Source of the DNA: Blastopirellula marina
Lineage (GTDB): Bacteria > Planctomycetota > Planctomycetia > Pirellulales > Pirellulaceae
DNA: 64,000 bases
Direction of reading: 5' to 3'
NCBI RefSeq assembly: GCF_002967715.1
Contig: NZ_PUIA01000094.1
Span: 124,001-188,000 of the forward strand
Shown: one piece after another, positions 17,253 through 27,791 of the stretch
Layout: every line of letters starts with the position of its first letter
Position numbering within the stretch: position 1 is the stretch's first letter
Position numbers and translations under genes: made by a program
Notes under the pieces: model-generated
The model's database searches: none
What the model saw: the letters and a program-made list of their open reading frames with translations, nothing else
Told to the model about the DNA's origin: nothing

Positions 17253-20200
17253 CCAAGACCTGATCGTGCTCGTGCAAGAGAGCCCGATCGACGACCTCAC
17301 CCTCGACCAAATTCGCCACCTCCGCGCGCGGCTGCCGGAGTCGCCTGAGCTGCGCGACGCCCTTTCCGAACGCCTACAGATGGACCATCACCTGGTCGAC
17401 GCCTTCGGCGCTTCTGGCGACACACCGGATCAATTCGTCCAAAAGGTCATGCAGCGTAAACAGCGTCAGAACGCTGGCTCGCGTTGGATCTTCAGCCTGG
17501 CGATTGCTTTGCTGCTGATCGTTGGAATTGTTGCGGGAGTTTACTATCAACTCCAAGCTCCGTCAGAGCCAAGTGACATCGCCACCAACGATCCATCACT
17601 CGGCATGCAGGGTGCACAGATCAATCCCGTCACGCTCGATAACCCAATGCATCAAATGCCCGGTGCCTCACCGATGCCTGGCAAATCGGATTCCAACAAT
17701 AGCGACATGTCCCCAGGCGCGACTGAACTCGAAGAACCATCAGCCGATCCCGAACCCGTTGAGCAAGATCAGCCCTTCGAACAGGAAACACTCGTTCCGC
17801 GTGACGTTGCTCCTTTGACGTTCGCCCATCTGACATCGCTCCCCGAAGCAGATCGTCGCGATTCGTTAACTCGTTCACAGTTCGACACCTGGCTGACGAA
17901 GGCTTCGGATAAACTGCCGGCTGAAATCCAAGAGTACCGCGACGGCGATCGTCCGCAGACAAAGCTGAAAGGTTGGTTTCGTCTGAAGGGACAGCTCCCA
18001 TCGATGGCGGCGTTGCGGTTTGAGATGTCTGAATTGCATCGTGTGCGATTTCACTTCTACTGTGGAAACCAAGGCGTTTCGATCGTTCGGCACGAGCACG
18101 ACTACTCTCCCTGGTACGCTTATGCGATGACTGCGGGGGAAGATGGCATCCAGCCGAAGAACCTCAAGCTGCAAGCCAACGATGGCTACCGCGAGCATCG
18201 CGGCCCGGCGCGGCACTACCAGCCGATAGCGTTCTTCTTCGATGACGCAACCAGCGAGTTGGTCTTCTATCGTGGCGACGTCGAAGTCATCCGTACTCCC
18301 CTCCCCTCGTCGCCTGATCGCATTTACGTGGAAGGGGAATCGGTCATCCGACACATGAACCTGTGGCCGCTCGAGTCTCTACCGGAAGCGCAACCCGCTT
18401 ATCCCCAGCAAGTCGCGATCAATCGCCCAGCCGATCTCCCGTGGCAGTCGAAGCTGGCCGAGCAAGCAATGCTCGAAAAGAACGCTGATGGTTCGATTTC
18501 GCTCGTCAGCAAGAATCCCGAGAACCATAGCTGGGCCTGTGTACCGATCCCCGGTTATGGCCTGCGTATGGTCGAGCTAGAACTCACCGGCGTCGATCAT
18601 TCGCATGGGGTTTTCTTGACGCATCCGGCCAAGACACCTAAGGAAGGAGAAACGGCGGAAGTACCGGCTCCGCAGGACGGGCTCGTCTTCAATCGCAATC
18701 GCAAGACCGACGAACTCTACGCGCGATTCTCGTATATCTGGGACGCTTTGCACGAGGTTGATCGTAATCCACTACTACATCCGGCAACCCAAGTTGGCCA
18801 GCACGTGTGGGTTCGTCTGCTAGCCGGTGGAGGTCAGATTCGCGGCTGGATCAGTCTCGATGGAGAACACTGGGCGCTGCTTTCCAGCGAAGACAATGAC
18901 ACCAAAGGGGCCTACAACCACGTGGGTATTTCGACGGCCAAAGTCGAAGGCGAGCACCACCTTACGCTCCAGAAGATGGTGGTTCGCGAGCTACCAGGGC
19001 TCACGCGATTGTTTCCCAAAGAACACTGGGAGAAAGTCGATCAGGTCAGTTGGAAAGAGCTGGGGGAATCTCCTTACGCCAGCGAGCCATTTACGCTATC
19101 GGATGGATCGAAACTGCCTGCTGATCTGGCCACGCGTCTGCGTCGCTACTCAGGCGTGAATGCTTCATACGATCACATAACCGAGTTGAGCGAGGAGGCC
19201 CTGCAAGCCGCTTCAAGCAACGCCGACAAGCGGCAGGTGATCAAGGACATGCTCGCGTTGACGCGAACGTGGCCGCTCGACTACCACGAGAAGCGTTTCA
19301 TCAGTTGGTGCGAAGAGCGACTGGGCAAACTCTATGAAGAGCAGCTATCCACGCCAGATCGCCCCGATTACGCCTCGTTCCGCCGCGAACTGCTCAATCT
19401 GCCGACGATGAACCGCGACCCGATGGGATACTTCTCGCAAGAACGGTTCAATGCAGCCATGTTGATGGCGATCCAGCAGCAGCGCTGGAACGAGATTCTC
19501 GACAGTTGCGAAACGATGCGTCGCTACTATTCGTACGACCCCCGCAAGATGCGCAGCGACTTCCCCATCATCAACTGGGCAGGCGGCATTGCCGTTCGAC
19601 ACTCCAATCGCGCCAACCAGGATGTCGACTACCTGACCGAAGGACGATCGACTTCGTTGCTGGTCGAAGACCTCAGCAAGGAAGCGTACAACATCAGCGC
19701 CGAACTCAACGCAGCCCTGGAAAGCGATGCAATTGCCGACGCTTGCCGTTTGATCACGCAAATCCCTGAATCCGCCGCGGAAGGCTTAGCCCCGTCTGGC
19801 AGTGACCCGGACCATTTGTTCTCGGTGACCGCCGCCATTCAAATGGCTGTGCAGAATCACGAGGCCCTGCAGCATCAAATGGAAAAGGAACACGCGGATC
19901 TAGCTCAGTTGCGTGTGAACTCCGCGATTCAGCGCGGCGATCGCAAGATTGTCGAGCTGGTGACGCTCCAATTCTTCGACACTAAGGCCGCCGCGGAGGC
20001 TCATTTGTGGCTTGGCGATCAAGCAACATCGTCCGGTGATTTCGCCTCGTCGCTGCAGCACTACATCAAAGCGGCTCGCTCGGCGGAAGGTGAGTTAAAG
20101 TCGAAAGTCGATGCTCGACTGCTCATGCTGGGACACTTGCCGTCGGGAGACCAGGCCGAAACCACCGAGCCGATCTCCATTGGTTCAACAACGCTTTCGG

Positions 20201-21501
20201 CGAATTCGCTAGTCGACGAAACCAGCGTCATCCGCAGTGCCCAGGCCACTTCGCAGGAAGACGCGACGGCAGACACCAACCCATTGGCTCAGGCTACCTG
20301 GCCCGAATCGGCATCGCTTCAGCCAACCGACATTGTATTAAGGGGATCGTGGGGACGCGAGCAAGAACGCGTTCCGACGGCCGTGCGTGATTCAAAAGTC
20401 GATTGGCATGGTCAGGCCTTGGGCATGACCTCAACCGGCGATCAGACCTACCTCTCGAATCGTTTCGAACTGTGGAAACTCGATCTGAAAGACAATAAGG
20501 AAATCTGGAAACGATCAGAGAAAGACAAAGACCGCGGCAAGGCACACGACTACCCTTATGCTCGGTGCGTTCCCCTATTGGTTGGCGACATGGTTGTCAC
20601 GCGAATGCTGCACGAGAAGGGCTTCGCATTGTACGGCTTCGACCGCGAATCAGGCGACCAGCGTTGGGTAACCAACCTCGATGGCCAAATGGTCCTGGCA
20701 ACCGATCCCATTTCCGTGCAAGGGCGCGTGCTGATAATGACCCTGCGCGAGGTTTCGCAGTCGACTTATGCCGTGCGTCTTTCGCGGGTCGATCTTTCGA
20801 CCGGCGAGATCCTCGATAGTCACCCGCTGTTTCGAATTCGTGATACGTGGTTTGATCGGGGCATCGGCCATGTCGTCCCCCATCGCGAACAGCTCTTGAT
20901 CGACCTAGGAGGTGTTCTAGCGTCGTGCGATATCTCTGGTCACTTGCAGTGGGTCCGTAAACAGTTGACCTTTCCCCAAAAAATCGATTCTCGCTGGGCC
21001 AAGCAGCAATTGAGTAACATAGAGATCGTAGGAAATCAGGCAATATCTTTCCACGCGGGCACGCTTCGCCTGGAGTGCTTCGACATCGCCACCGGAACAC
21101 TTCGCTGGACCATGCCAGGTACCAACGTGCAGTCGATTCAGATGCTCGACGAAAAGACGCTCCTAGTCGAAGAGCCGGAACAGTGGCTGCTGGTTGCGGC
21201 TGACAGTGGCAAGGTGTCGTCACAGACAACCAAGCCCAAGGATCTGCTGTCGTGGCACCGCACGCAAGATGCGCTCGTAGGGCTGACCCATCAGCCACCC
21301 ACGGAAAAGGATCAAAAAGCAACGATCCAGGTAGTGCGTATGGATATCCATACGGGCGAAGTCAAGCCGCTTCAGTCGATCGAGATTTCGGGCAAAGAGT
21401 TGCCGGCGGCTGGCCCCCTCTTCTATGGGCCAGATCAATGGTATCTCTGGCAATTCGACGATCAGAACAAGGATGAACGCAGGTTGATGGTGGTTCAATA
21501 A
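17245..21501 (+). CDS. Giant membrane-anchored protein with PQQ-like propeller, coupled to ECF sigma factor
   Basis: From the ATG at 17245 it is 1418 residues. A cytoplasmic, mostly helical N-terminus of about 80 residues (DLTLDQIRHLRARLPESPELRDALSE) precedes one TM segment (81-101), then a Pro/Ser/Glu-rich linker and a very large extracytoplasmic region. A central part (about 520-610) looks like a concanavalin-type module (VWVRLLAGGGQIRGWISLDGE, AYNHVGIST) of the sort annotated DUF1583 in Rhodopirellula, though I cannot confirm the family name. A helical middle follows. The last third reads as PQQ-type beta-propeller blades (ALYGFDRESGDQRWVTNLDG; CFDIATGTLRW). The sigma coupling and topology suggest that it holds the sigma factor at the membrane and senses an external cue. 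No zinc HxxxCxxC anti-sigma motif is present. Confidence 0.7.
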   Translation: MNDQDLIVLVQESPIDDLTLDQIRHLRARLPESPELRDALSERLQMDHHLVDAFGASGDTPDQFVQKVMQRKQRQNAGSRWIFSLAIALLLIVGIVAGVYYQLQAPSEPSDIATNDPSLGMQGAQINPVTLDNPMHQMPGASPMPGKSDSNNSDMSPGATELEEPSADPEPVEQDQPFEQETLVPRDVAPLTFAHLTSLPEADRRDSLTRSQFDTWLTKASDKLPAEIQEYRDGDRPQTKLKGWFRLKGQLPSMAALRFEMSELHRVRFHFYCGNQGVSIVRHEHDYSPWYAYAMTAGEDGIQPKNLKLQANDGYREHRGPARHYQPIAFFFDDATSELVFYRGDVEVIRTPLPSSPDRIYVEGESVIRHMNLWPLESLPEAQPAYPQQVAINRPADLPWQSKLAEQAMLEKNADGSISLVSKNPENHSWACVPIPGYGLRMVELELTGVDHSHGVFLTHPAKTPKEGETAEVPAPQDGLVFNRNRKTDELYARFSYIWDALHEVDRNPLLHPATQVGQHVWVRLLAGGGQIRGWISLDGEHWALLSSEDNDTKGAYNHVGISTAKVEGEHHLTLQKMVVRELPGLTRLFPKEHWEKVDQVSWKELGESPYASEPFTLSDGSKLPADLATRLRRYSGVNASYDHITELSEEALQAASSNADKRQVIKDMLALTRTWPLDYHEKRFISWCEERLGKLYEEQLSTPDRPDYASFRRELLNLPTMNRDPMGYFSQERFNAAMLMAIQQQRWNEILDSCETMRRYYSYDPRKMRSDFPIINWAGGIAVRHSNRANQDVDYLTEGRSTSLLVEDLSKEAYNISAELNAALESDAIADACRLITQIPESAAEGLAPSGSDPDHLFSVTAAIQMAVQNHEALQHQMEKEHADLAQLRVNSAIQRGDRKIVELVTLQFFDTKAAAEAHLWLGDQATSSGDFASSLQHYIKAARSAEGELKSKVDARLLMLGHLPSGDQAETTEPISIGSTTLSANSLVDETSVIRSAQATSQEDATADTNPLAQATWPESASLQPTDIVLRGSWGREQERVPTAVRDSKVDWHGQALGMTSTGDQTYLSNRFELWKLDLKDNKEIWKRSEKDKDRGKAHDYPYARCVPLLVGDMVVTRMLHEKGFALYGFDRESGDQRWVTNLDGQMVLATDPISVQGRVLIMTLREVSQSTYAVRLSRVDLSTGEILDSHPLFRIRDTWFDRGIGHVVPHREQLLIDLGGVLASCDISGHLQWVRKQLTFPQKIDSRWAKQQLSNIEIVGNQAISFHAGTLRLECFDIATGTLRWTMPGTNVQSIQMLDEKTLLVEEPEQWLLVAADSGKVSSQTTKPKDLLSWHRTQDALVGLTHQPPTEKDQKATIQVVRMDIHTGEVKPLQSIEISGKELPAAGPLFYGPDQWYLWQFDDQNKDERRLMVVQ

Positions 21502-21698
21502 GCCTGGCCGGCCTCGGGTAACCGATGAAAACGCACCGGGCCCATTTCTTCCGAATTTTGCTCGTCCGGCAATTTTTTGCGAAACGATTTCGCTTCCCTG
21601 GCCATAGCTTCCTAGAGATGACGCTGGCACGGCTAATTTCCGAAAAAGGTTCGGCTGGCGGATGAATTACTCGCACCCCCTTTTTCCTGGGCCAGGCG

Positions 21699-22841
21699 AT
21701 GTCCTTTTCCCGAATTTTGCTCTTATCAACCCTCCTGACGCTTAGTGCAGCCTGCGGTTCGCACGCCTGGGCAGAAGGCGAGTGGGAAGTAACGCCGGAA
21801 AGCACCCAGGCGCTCGAGCGCGGCCTGAACTGGCTGGCCCAAAACCAGGGCCCCAATGGAGACTGGGAATCGGACGATCTCGGCCTGATTGGGATGGGCG
21901 CGTTGGCATTCATGGCCGATGGTCATGCTCCCGGGCGCGGCAAGTATGGACAACCACTTGACCGGGCCATCAACAAAATTCTTTCCAGCCCACGTCCTTC
22001 CGGGCTGCTGAACGTCGCCGATCCGCAGCGCGACATGTACAACCATGGACTCACCACGTTTGTCCTGGGGCAAGCCCACGGAATGACCCACGATTCGCGG
22101 ATCAACCCCGTTCTGGACCGCGCTCTGAAGTTAATCGCTTTCACCCAGGCCGAAGATGGTGGGTGGGACTATCGCGCCGTCCGCAGAGACAATGGTCACG
22201 ACCTGAGCCTGGCGGTGATGCAAGCCAAGGCCCTGCGTAGCGCCATGGATACCGGCATTGAAGTCGCTCCTGAAGTGGTCGACCTGGCTATCGGCAGTGT
22301 CCGCGAGCATTACAGCCCCGAAGGCGTCTCTCGTGACGCTTCGGAAGCGGAACAACAGAAGTACCCTGGGCAGTTCACCTACACGCGACATGGCGGGAAG
22401 GCTTCGCTGGCAATGGCTGCGGCAGGGGTCGTCTGTTTGCAGGAATTCGGTCAGTACGACGACTGGCGAATTGCCAAGAATATGGAAGTCATTCACTCCG
22501 AAATCGCCAAGTTGAAAGAAAAGAAGAACAAAAACAACGGACACCTGCCTTTCGATGCCTACACACTGTACTACGTGGGACAAGCGTTGTACCAAACCGG
22601 TGGCGAAGACTGGAAGCGTTCCTATCCGGCTCTTCGCGATGCCGTCATCGAATCGCAGTTCAATCGACCGGAAGATCTGCGGTATCATGGAATGTGGCAC
22701 GCCGGCGCTCACGTCAACAACATGCCAGGCGACCTCTATGGCACGGCAGTTGGGTGCTTTATCTTGGCGATGCCCAATCGTTATTTGCCCATCCTGCAAG
22801 AAGGGCGAATTGAGTCGTTCCAACAAGACGCCAACCGTTAA
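21699..22841 (+). CDS. Secreted terpene-cyclase/prenyltransferase-fold repeat protein
   Basis: The 380-residue protein has a signal peptide (1-25, SHAWAEG) and repeats of the alpha/alpha-toroid type seen in squalene-hopene cyclase and prenyltransferase beta subunits: GLNWLAQNQGPNGDWES, ALKLIAFTQAEDGGWDYRA and related blocks (the QxxxGxW pattern). It lacks a DxDD cyclase motif, so a catalytic cyclase role is unlikely. In planctomycetes such secreted toroid proteins often sit next to VWA/MoxR operons, as here, where the next gene begins 35 bp downstream. It is probably the first gene of the 21.7-35.0 kb operon. A binding or scaffolding role is inferred. Confidence 0.75.
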   Translation: MSFSRILLLSTLLTLSAACGSHAWAEGEWEVTPESTQALERGLNWLAQNQGPNGDWESDDLGLIGMGALAFMADGHAPGRGKYGQPLDRAINKILSSPRPSGLLNVADPQRDMYNHGLTTFVLGQAHGMTHDSRINPVLDRALKLIAFTQAEDGGWDYRAVRRDNGHDLSLAVMQAKALRSAMDTGIEVAPEVVDLAIGSVREHYSPEGVSRDASEAEQQKYPGQFTYTRHGGKASLAMAAAGVVCLQEFGQYDDWRIAKNMEVIHSEIAKLKEKKNKNNGHLPFDAYTLYYVGQALYQTGGEDWKRSYPALRDAVIESQFNRPEDLRYHGMWHAGAHVNNMPGDLYGTAVGCFILAMPNRYLPILQEGRIESFQQDANR

Positions 22842-22876
22842 ACATCAAGTCACGACAGCACCCTTATCAGGCCCTC

Positions 22877-25306
22877 ATGTTCCCATACTTCGTAGCTTCT
22901 GGATTCGCGATTGCCGGCGTCATGATGATGGCCGGACCGGCGCTGATTCACTTGATGAATCGGAATCGCTATCGCACCGTCCACTGGGCCGCGATGGACT
23001 TCTTGCTCGAAGCGATGCAGTCGAATCGGCGGCTACTGCGCATTCGCGATCTCTTGCTGATGGCACTACGAGCCCTGGCTTTACTACTTTTTGGTCTGGC
23101 TTTGGCTCGCCCTTATTTCACCAGTACCGATTCCGCACTTCCCGGCACCTCGAAACCACCCCATGCAATTCTCGTGCTCGATAACAGCATGAGCAATTCG
23201 ATCGAATCGATCTCTGGTTCCGCGTTTGAAACGTCGCGTCAGCAGGCCAAGCAGTTCCTGGAGAAGCTGCCGTCGTCCAGCCAGATCTCGGTGATCTCCT
23301 TGTGCGGGGCTCAGTCGCGGCGTATTACCGATCCGTTCACTTCCCGCACCGATGCCGCCGATGCGATTGACAAAATCGTCGCGACTGATGGCCCCGGTGA
23401 ATTGACGCACGCACTCAATCAGGCACGTCGCCTGGCCGAGCAGACCCCGTCCCTTTCCCCCTACGTGGTTATCTTTGGCGATCAACAGGCATCGCAGTGG
23501 CAGCGTCTGGCACGCGGCAATCCGCCAGAGGAAGAGATGCCGGTGATTCTAGTCGGCACCGATGCCAACACGCCGAACAATGCCTGGGTGGAAGAATTCG
23601 GCTTGCCCGATGGCATGGCCGAAGTTGGCATGCCGACTCGTATCGTGGCCCGCGTTCGCTACCAAGGGGATGAACCTCGCTCGAATGTGGCCATCACGTT
23701 CAAGGTTCGCGACAACGAAGTCGAGACCAAGTTCGCGGACTTCCCCGAAGGAGATTCCGTACAGACGTTGGCGTTCGACTACGTCTTCGACGCAATGGAG
23801 GTCGATCCGAGCCGCATGTCGTCGATCCCTCTGACCGTATCAATCGCCGGAGACGCACTGCCGGCGGATGATTCGCGTTCACTTGTGGTACCGCTGGTCG
23901 CTTCGACACCGGTCGTCTTCATCGATCAGTGGAGCGACAGCGAAGAGTCCCCTGCCCTGGGCAGACTGGGCGAGACCTGGGTCTTGCGGCAGCTGTTGTG
24001 CCCGCAAACCGAGTCGAACCGAGAAGAACAACATTTGATCCGAGCGATTCATCTCTCGCAGCGTGAAGCCGAAGGGGAACCCCTGCGAGCCGCGCTGCGA
24101 GAAGCACGCCTGGCTGTGGTGGCCGGCATCGAATCACCTTCGGTCGAACTGGTCAGCATGCTCCGTTCGTACGTCGAACAAGGGGGCCAACTGGCGATTG
24201 CCGCGGGGGGAGATTTTGATCCACGCGCGTGGAACGACGTGGCCTGGCAAGGGGGTCATGGCATCCTTCCTAAGCCGCTCGATCCATCCGCCGTCGGCCA
24301 GAGCCTAAGCGAGTTTTCCGACGACCTGCTGCCCTTCCGAATCTCAGGCAAAGGCCTGCTCGACCATTCCTACTTTCGCCTGGCCGATCTGGAAGAGACG
24401 CAACTGATCGATCTCTACACCGATGCCCTCTTCTTCAAAACGGTCGTGCCGACCAACGAAGAGGAGGCCTCGGCAGCGAGCAATGCCACCAGCACTCTAC
24501 CCCCACTCGACGAGAAATGGCTATCGTGGACGCCGCCAGTCTCGACGATCGAGCGTCCCAGCGATGACTCCAAACGTTCGGACACGAGCATTCCAGCCAC
24601 GACAATCGCCCAGTTTGATAACGGGATCGAGTTCGTCGTCGAACGCCACGTCGGCTCGGGGCGGATTGTTTTCTTCAGCTCGGGTATCAGCTCTGAATGG
24701 TCGACCTTGCCCAGCACCAACGCAGTGCTGATCTTCGATCGTGTTTTGCGCAATCAACTCGCGTCGACCTTTCAGCGATACAACTTCGCTGTGGGAGAAA
24801 CAGCATTACTTCCCCTTCCTCCTGGCGTGGGTGACTCCAACATTCAACTGATCGCGCCGGATAGTGGTATCGTCAGTTCGGTTTCTCCTCGCTTTCTTAA
24901 TGAGGAAACGCGAGGCGTGCTGATCGACAACCTCGATTCAGCTGGCATCTACTGGCTGTCAGACCGAGCCCAAAATGATACCTCTGACGACGCGCCGGAC
25001 GGACGTTCGCAGTTCCGCATTCCCATTAGCGGCACTCCCACAGCGTGGGAGTCGCAATTGGCGCGGCTCGATCCCGATCAGTTCGCCGCCCTGAACTTGC
25101 CTCCCCAATATCGCTGGCAGGATAGCGATCAATTGATCGGTGGTAGCGGTCTACCAATGTCGGGCCATTCGTGGTGGCAGTGGTTGATCGCGCTGGTGAT
25201 TGTTTTACTCATTGTCGAAATGACCGTGGCGGCGATGCCGTCGTGGTTGGCCTGGATTGTCGATCGACATTCCGGCACGCAATCGGCCCCTGCGGCCTCA
25301 TCGTGA
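22877..25306 (+). CDS. BatA-like membrane protein with VWA domain
   Basis: The 809-residue protein begins with the conserved BatA-type N-terminus: a first TM (6-25), the LIHLMNRNRYRTVHWAAMDF loop, and a second TM (about 58-77, LLLMALRALALLLFGLALA). A von Willebrand A domain follows with the MIDAS motif DNSMS at 102-106. A long extracytoplasmic region (about 280-760) ends in a last TM at about 775-795. Aerotolerance (Bat)-type proteins work with MoxR ATPases and DUF58 proteins, both encoded downstream in this run. The 10-bp gap to the next gene supports co-expression. Its exact cargo or partner is unknown. Confidence 0.8.
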   Translation: MFPYFVASGFAIAGVMMMAGPALIHLMNRNRYRTVHWAAMDFLLEAMQSNRRLLRIRDLLLMALRALALLLFGLALARPYFTSTDSALPGTSKPPHAILVLDNSMSNSIESISGSAFETSRQQAKQFLEKLPSSSQISVISLCGAQSRRITDPFTSRTDAADAIDKIVATDGPGELTHALNQARRLAEQTPSLSPYVVIFGDQQASQWQRLARGNPPEEEMPVILVGTDANTPNNAWVEEFGLPDGMAEVGMPTRIVARVRYQGDEPRSNVAITFKVRDNEVETKFADFPEGDSVQTLAFDYVFDAMEVDPSRMSSIPLTVSIAGDALPADDSRSLVVPLVASTPVVFIDQWSDSEESPALGRLGETWVLRQLLCPQTESNREEQHLIRAIHLSQREAEGEPLRAALREARLAVVAGIESPSVELVSMLRSYVEQGGQLAIAAGGDFDPRAWNDVAWQGGHGILPKPLDPSAVGQSLSEFSDDLLPFRISGKGLLDHSYFRLADLEETQLIDLYTDALFFKTVVPTNEEEASAASNATSTLPPLDEKWLSWTPPVSTIERPSDDSKRSDTSIPATTIAQFDNGIEFVVERHVGSGRIVFFSSGISSEWSTLPSTNAVLIFDRVLRNQLASTFQRYNFAVGETALLPLPPGVGDSNIQLIAPDSGIVSSVSPRFLNEETRGVLIDNLDSAGIYWLSDRAQNDTSDDAPDGRSQFRIPISGTPTAWESQLARLDPDQFAALNLPPQYRWQDSDQLIGGSGLPMSGHSWWQWLIALVIVLLIVEMTVAAMPSWLAWIVDRHSGTQSAPAASS

Positions 25307-25316
25307 TTGAAACGGA

Positions 25317-27791
25317 ATGATTTCAAAAGTAATAGGTTGGCTTCTCGGGATTAGCGACGTCGAATCAGTCGACGGCGTCAGCTTCTCGTTTGCTGCGCCC
25401 TGGGCAGCGGTCGACCCAACCTGGCTGCTGGTTGGCTGCCTGGCGGCGATCGGTTTCGCGGTCTGGTATTACACCCGCATCCAGACAGGCCTCAGCCGAC
25501 TCCCTGCTGCGGCCTTGGCGACAACGCGTGCCGTGATTCTGGTCATGCTGGTGGTTACTCTGGCCGACCCCACCGTTCGCTTGACCGCCAACCGCATGCT
25601 GAAGCCGGTGCTTTACATGGTGTTCGACGGCACAGAGAGCATGAACATTCGCGACAACCTCACACCGGACGAGCTTTCGGCATTAAACAAAGCCGTAGGC
25701 AACGAAGAAACTGGCAGCCAGGCCGCTCCCCCGGCCCTGACACGGCAGCAATGGGTGAAAGCGTACCTGGAAAAGGGGAACAATAACCTGATCGATGAGC
25801 TTCAGGACAAGCACGATCTCGAGATCGAGTACTTCGTCTTCGACGGCGAATCAACCAGCGTTGCCCGTCGTGTGAGTGCCGGAAACGACGACAAGCCAGC
25901 TTCGCCACAAGCAGTCGCTGCAGAATTGACCACCAACGGCAAGGTCACAGCCCTGGGTGAACTGGTCACCGACCTGGGCAACCAATCGTCGCGCCGACTT
26001 GGGGGCGTGGTGATGTTCAGCGACTTCGCCCACAACTCAGGCACAGCGCCGTTGGGCTCCAGCGGACACAACGACCCAACACCTCTCGAGCGACTGGGCG
26101 TTCCCATCTATCCGATCGGAATCGGAGCTGTCTCGACGCGTGACCTCCAAGTCGAGATTCAACCTCCGCTGAAAATGAAGAAGGCCGAACGATCGACCAT
26201 CACCGTTCGTGTCAGCCAGTCTGGTGCCCAAGGGGAATCGGCCCAGGTCACCGTTACCGCGCGCCCCATGCAAGGCGAATCAGTTGCCGAAGCGAGCGGG
26301 CAAGATATCGTCGTCGGCACGCAAACCGCCGTGTTTGATACGTCGATTCAGTACCTTGAGTTCCCCTTCATTCCGCAACAGTCTGGCCGCTTCTTGATTT
26401 CCGCTTCGGTTGATATCCTGCCGGGGGAAGTGAGCGAGCAGAACAACCAGTCGTCGCGGGCCGTCAACATCGTCGACGACTACATCCGCCTGACGTTCAT
26501 TGAAAACGAACCGACCTGGGAATGGCGGTTCGTGAAGGAAGTGTTTCATCGCGACCGCCTGGTTGGCTTGGAAGGTTTTCGCACGTTCCTTCGTTCAGCC
26601 GACCCTAAGGTACGTCAGGCCAACGAGATGTTCCTGCCAACCCTCACACCGCAGCGGAGCGAATTCTTCGCTAACGACGTGATCTTCCTGGGTGACGTTC
26701 CTTCCGAGGCATTGAACGAGCGATTCTCGCGAATGCTCAAACAGTTTGTAGGGCAGTTTGGCGGCGGCCTGGTGATTGTCTCTGGGCCAAACAATGGTCC
26801 CTCTGAGTTAATCGACACCGAAATCGCCGACATGCTGCCGGTGAAGCTTGATCGGTCTCTGTCGATTCGTGCATCGAAGCCGTTTCGCATGGAGATCACT
26901 CCCCTCGGGAAACAGGCCGACATCATGCAACTGGGGGACAGCAGCTCCGTTGATCCACTAAAGCCATGGGAGAACCTGGGAGAACTTCCCTGGTACCAGC
27001 CGGTACTTGGCGTTCACTCGCAGGCCAACGTCCTTGCTCAGCATCCGACCGATGTGTGTGCCGATGGAAAAACCCCGCAGCCACTAATCGCAACGCGGCG
27101 TTACGGCAATGGCGAAGTCATTTACATCGGCTTCAACGAACTGTGGCGGCTTCGTCGCATCTATGGCGAACGATACTACCGCCAGTTCTGGTCGCAGATC
27201 ATTTCGCGTCTCGCGCTGAGTCACGCCCTTGGTAGCCAAAAGCGGTTTGTCCTGTCGATGGATCAGCCCGAATACCAGGTCGACGACCGGGCCCTACTCA
27301 CCGTAGAAGCCTACGACGAGAACTTCGATCCACTTACGATGGACGACCTGCCTGCCGATGGGCTACAAGCACAAGTCTTCCTCGGGGATGAGCCCGGCGT
27401 CCAGCCATCGCTCATTCAACTGAGCGAGTCACGTCCTGGTCGCTTCGAGGCCCGCGTCCCTGTGTTTGAAGCCGGTCGTTTCACGGCCCGCGTATCCGAT
27501 CCGATCAACGGTTCGCCCAGCGAGATACGCTTTGATGTCGTCGGGGCGACCGCCGAACAGCGTAACCCGGCCCGCAACCTGGCCCTGCAAAAAGCAATGG
27601 CCACGTCCACTGGCGGGAAGCCATACGAACTGCAAGACGCTGGTACGCTGGTCGATGATATCCAACTGGAACCGGTCGTCGAGGAAATCTCGCGCAGCTT
27701 CCCGATTTGGGGAACGCCGCTGTGGTTCATTGTCGTGGTCACTCTTTTGATGGCGGAATGGATTGCCCGAAAGCGAGCGAACCTGGCATGA
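25317..27791 (+). CDS. Membrane protein with degenerate VWA and glutamine-amidotransferase-like regions
   Basis: The 824-residue protein has two N-terminal TM segments (36-52 and 69-83) and a C-terminal TM (about 795-815, WFIVVVTLLMAEWIARK). A VWA-like domain starts at about 98; its MIDAS is altered to DGTES (104-108) in place of DxSxS, so metal binding may be weak. After beta domains (about 280-390), the segment from about 400 (NDVIFLGDVPSEAL, GGGLVIVSGPNNGP) resembles the class-I glutamine-amidotransferase-like fold of planctomycete VWA partners, without a clear catalytic Cys. The next gene begins inside the stop codon (ATGA), a sign of translational coupling. Confidence 0.75.
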   Translation: MISKVIGWLLGISDVESVDGVSFSFAAPWAAVDPTWLLVGCLAAIGFAVWYYTRIQTGLSRLPAAALATTRAVILVMLVVTLADPTVRLTANRMLKPVLYMVFDGTESMNIRDNLTPDELSALNKAVGNEETGSQAAPPALTRQQWVKAYLEKGNNNLIDELQDKHDLEIEYFVFDGESTSVARRVSAGNDDKPASPQAVAAELTTNGKVTALGELVTDLGNQSSRRLGGVVMFSDFAHNSGTAPLGSSGHNDPTPLERLGVPIYPIGIGAVSTRDLQVEIQPPLKMKKAERSTITVRVSQSGAQGESAQVTVTARPMQGESVAEASGQDIVVGTQTAVFDTSIQYLEFPFIPQQSGRFLISASVDILPGEVSEQNNQSSRAVNIVDDYIRLTFIENEPTWEWRFVKEVFHRDRLVGLEGFRTFLRSADPKVRQANEMFLPTLTPQRSEFFANDVIFLGDVPSEALNERFSRMLKQFVGQFGGGLVIVSGPNNGPSELIDTEIADMLPVKLDRSLSIRASKPFRMEITPLGKQADIMQLGDSSSVDPLKPWENLGELPWYQPVLGVHSQANVLAQHPTDVCADGKTPQPLIATRRYGNGEVIYIGFNELWRLRRIYGERYYRQFWSQIISRLALSHALGSQKRFVLSMDQPEYQVDDRALLTVEAYDENFDPLTMDDLPADGLQAQVFLGDEPGVQPSLIQLSESRPGRFEARVPVFEAGRFTARVSDPINGSPSEIRFDVVGATAEQRNPARNLALQKAMATSTGGKPYELQDAGTLVDDIQLEPVVEEISRSFPIWGTPLWFIVVVTLLMAEWIARKRANLA

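Noticed and set aside
20597-21322. 241-codon minus-strand frame
   Set aside because: Shadow of the PQQ-propeller end of the giant protein, Arg/Pro/Ser-rich without domain.
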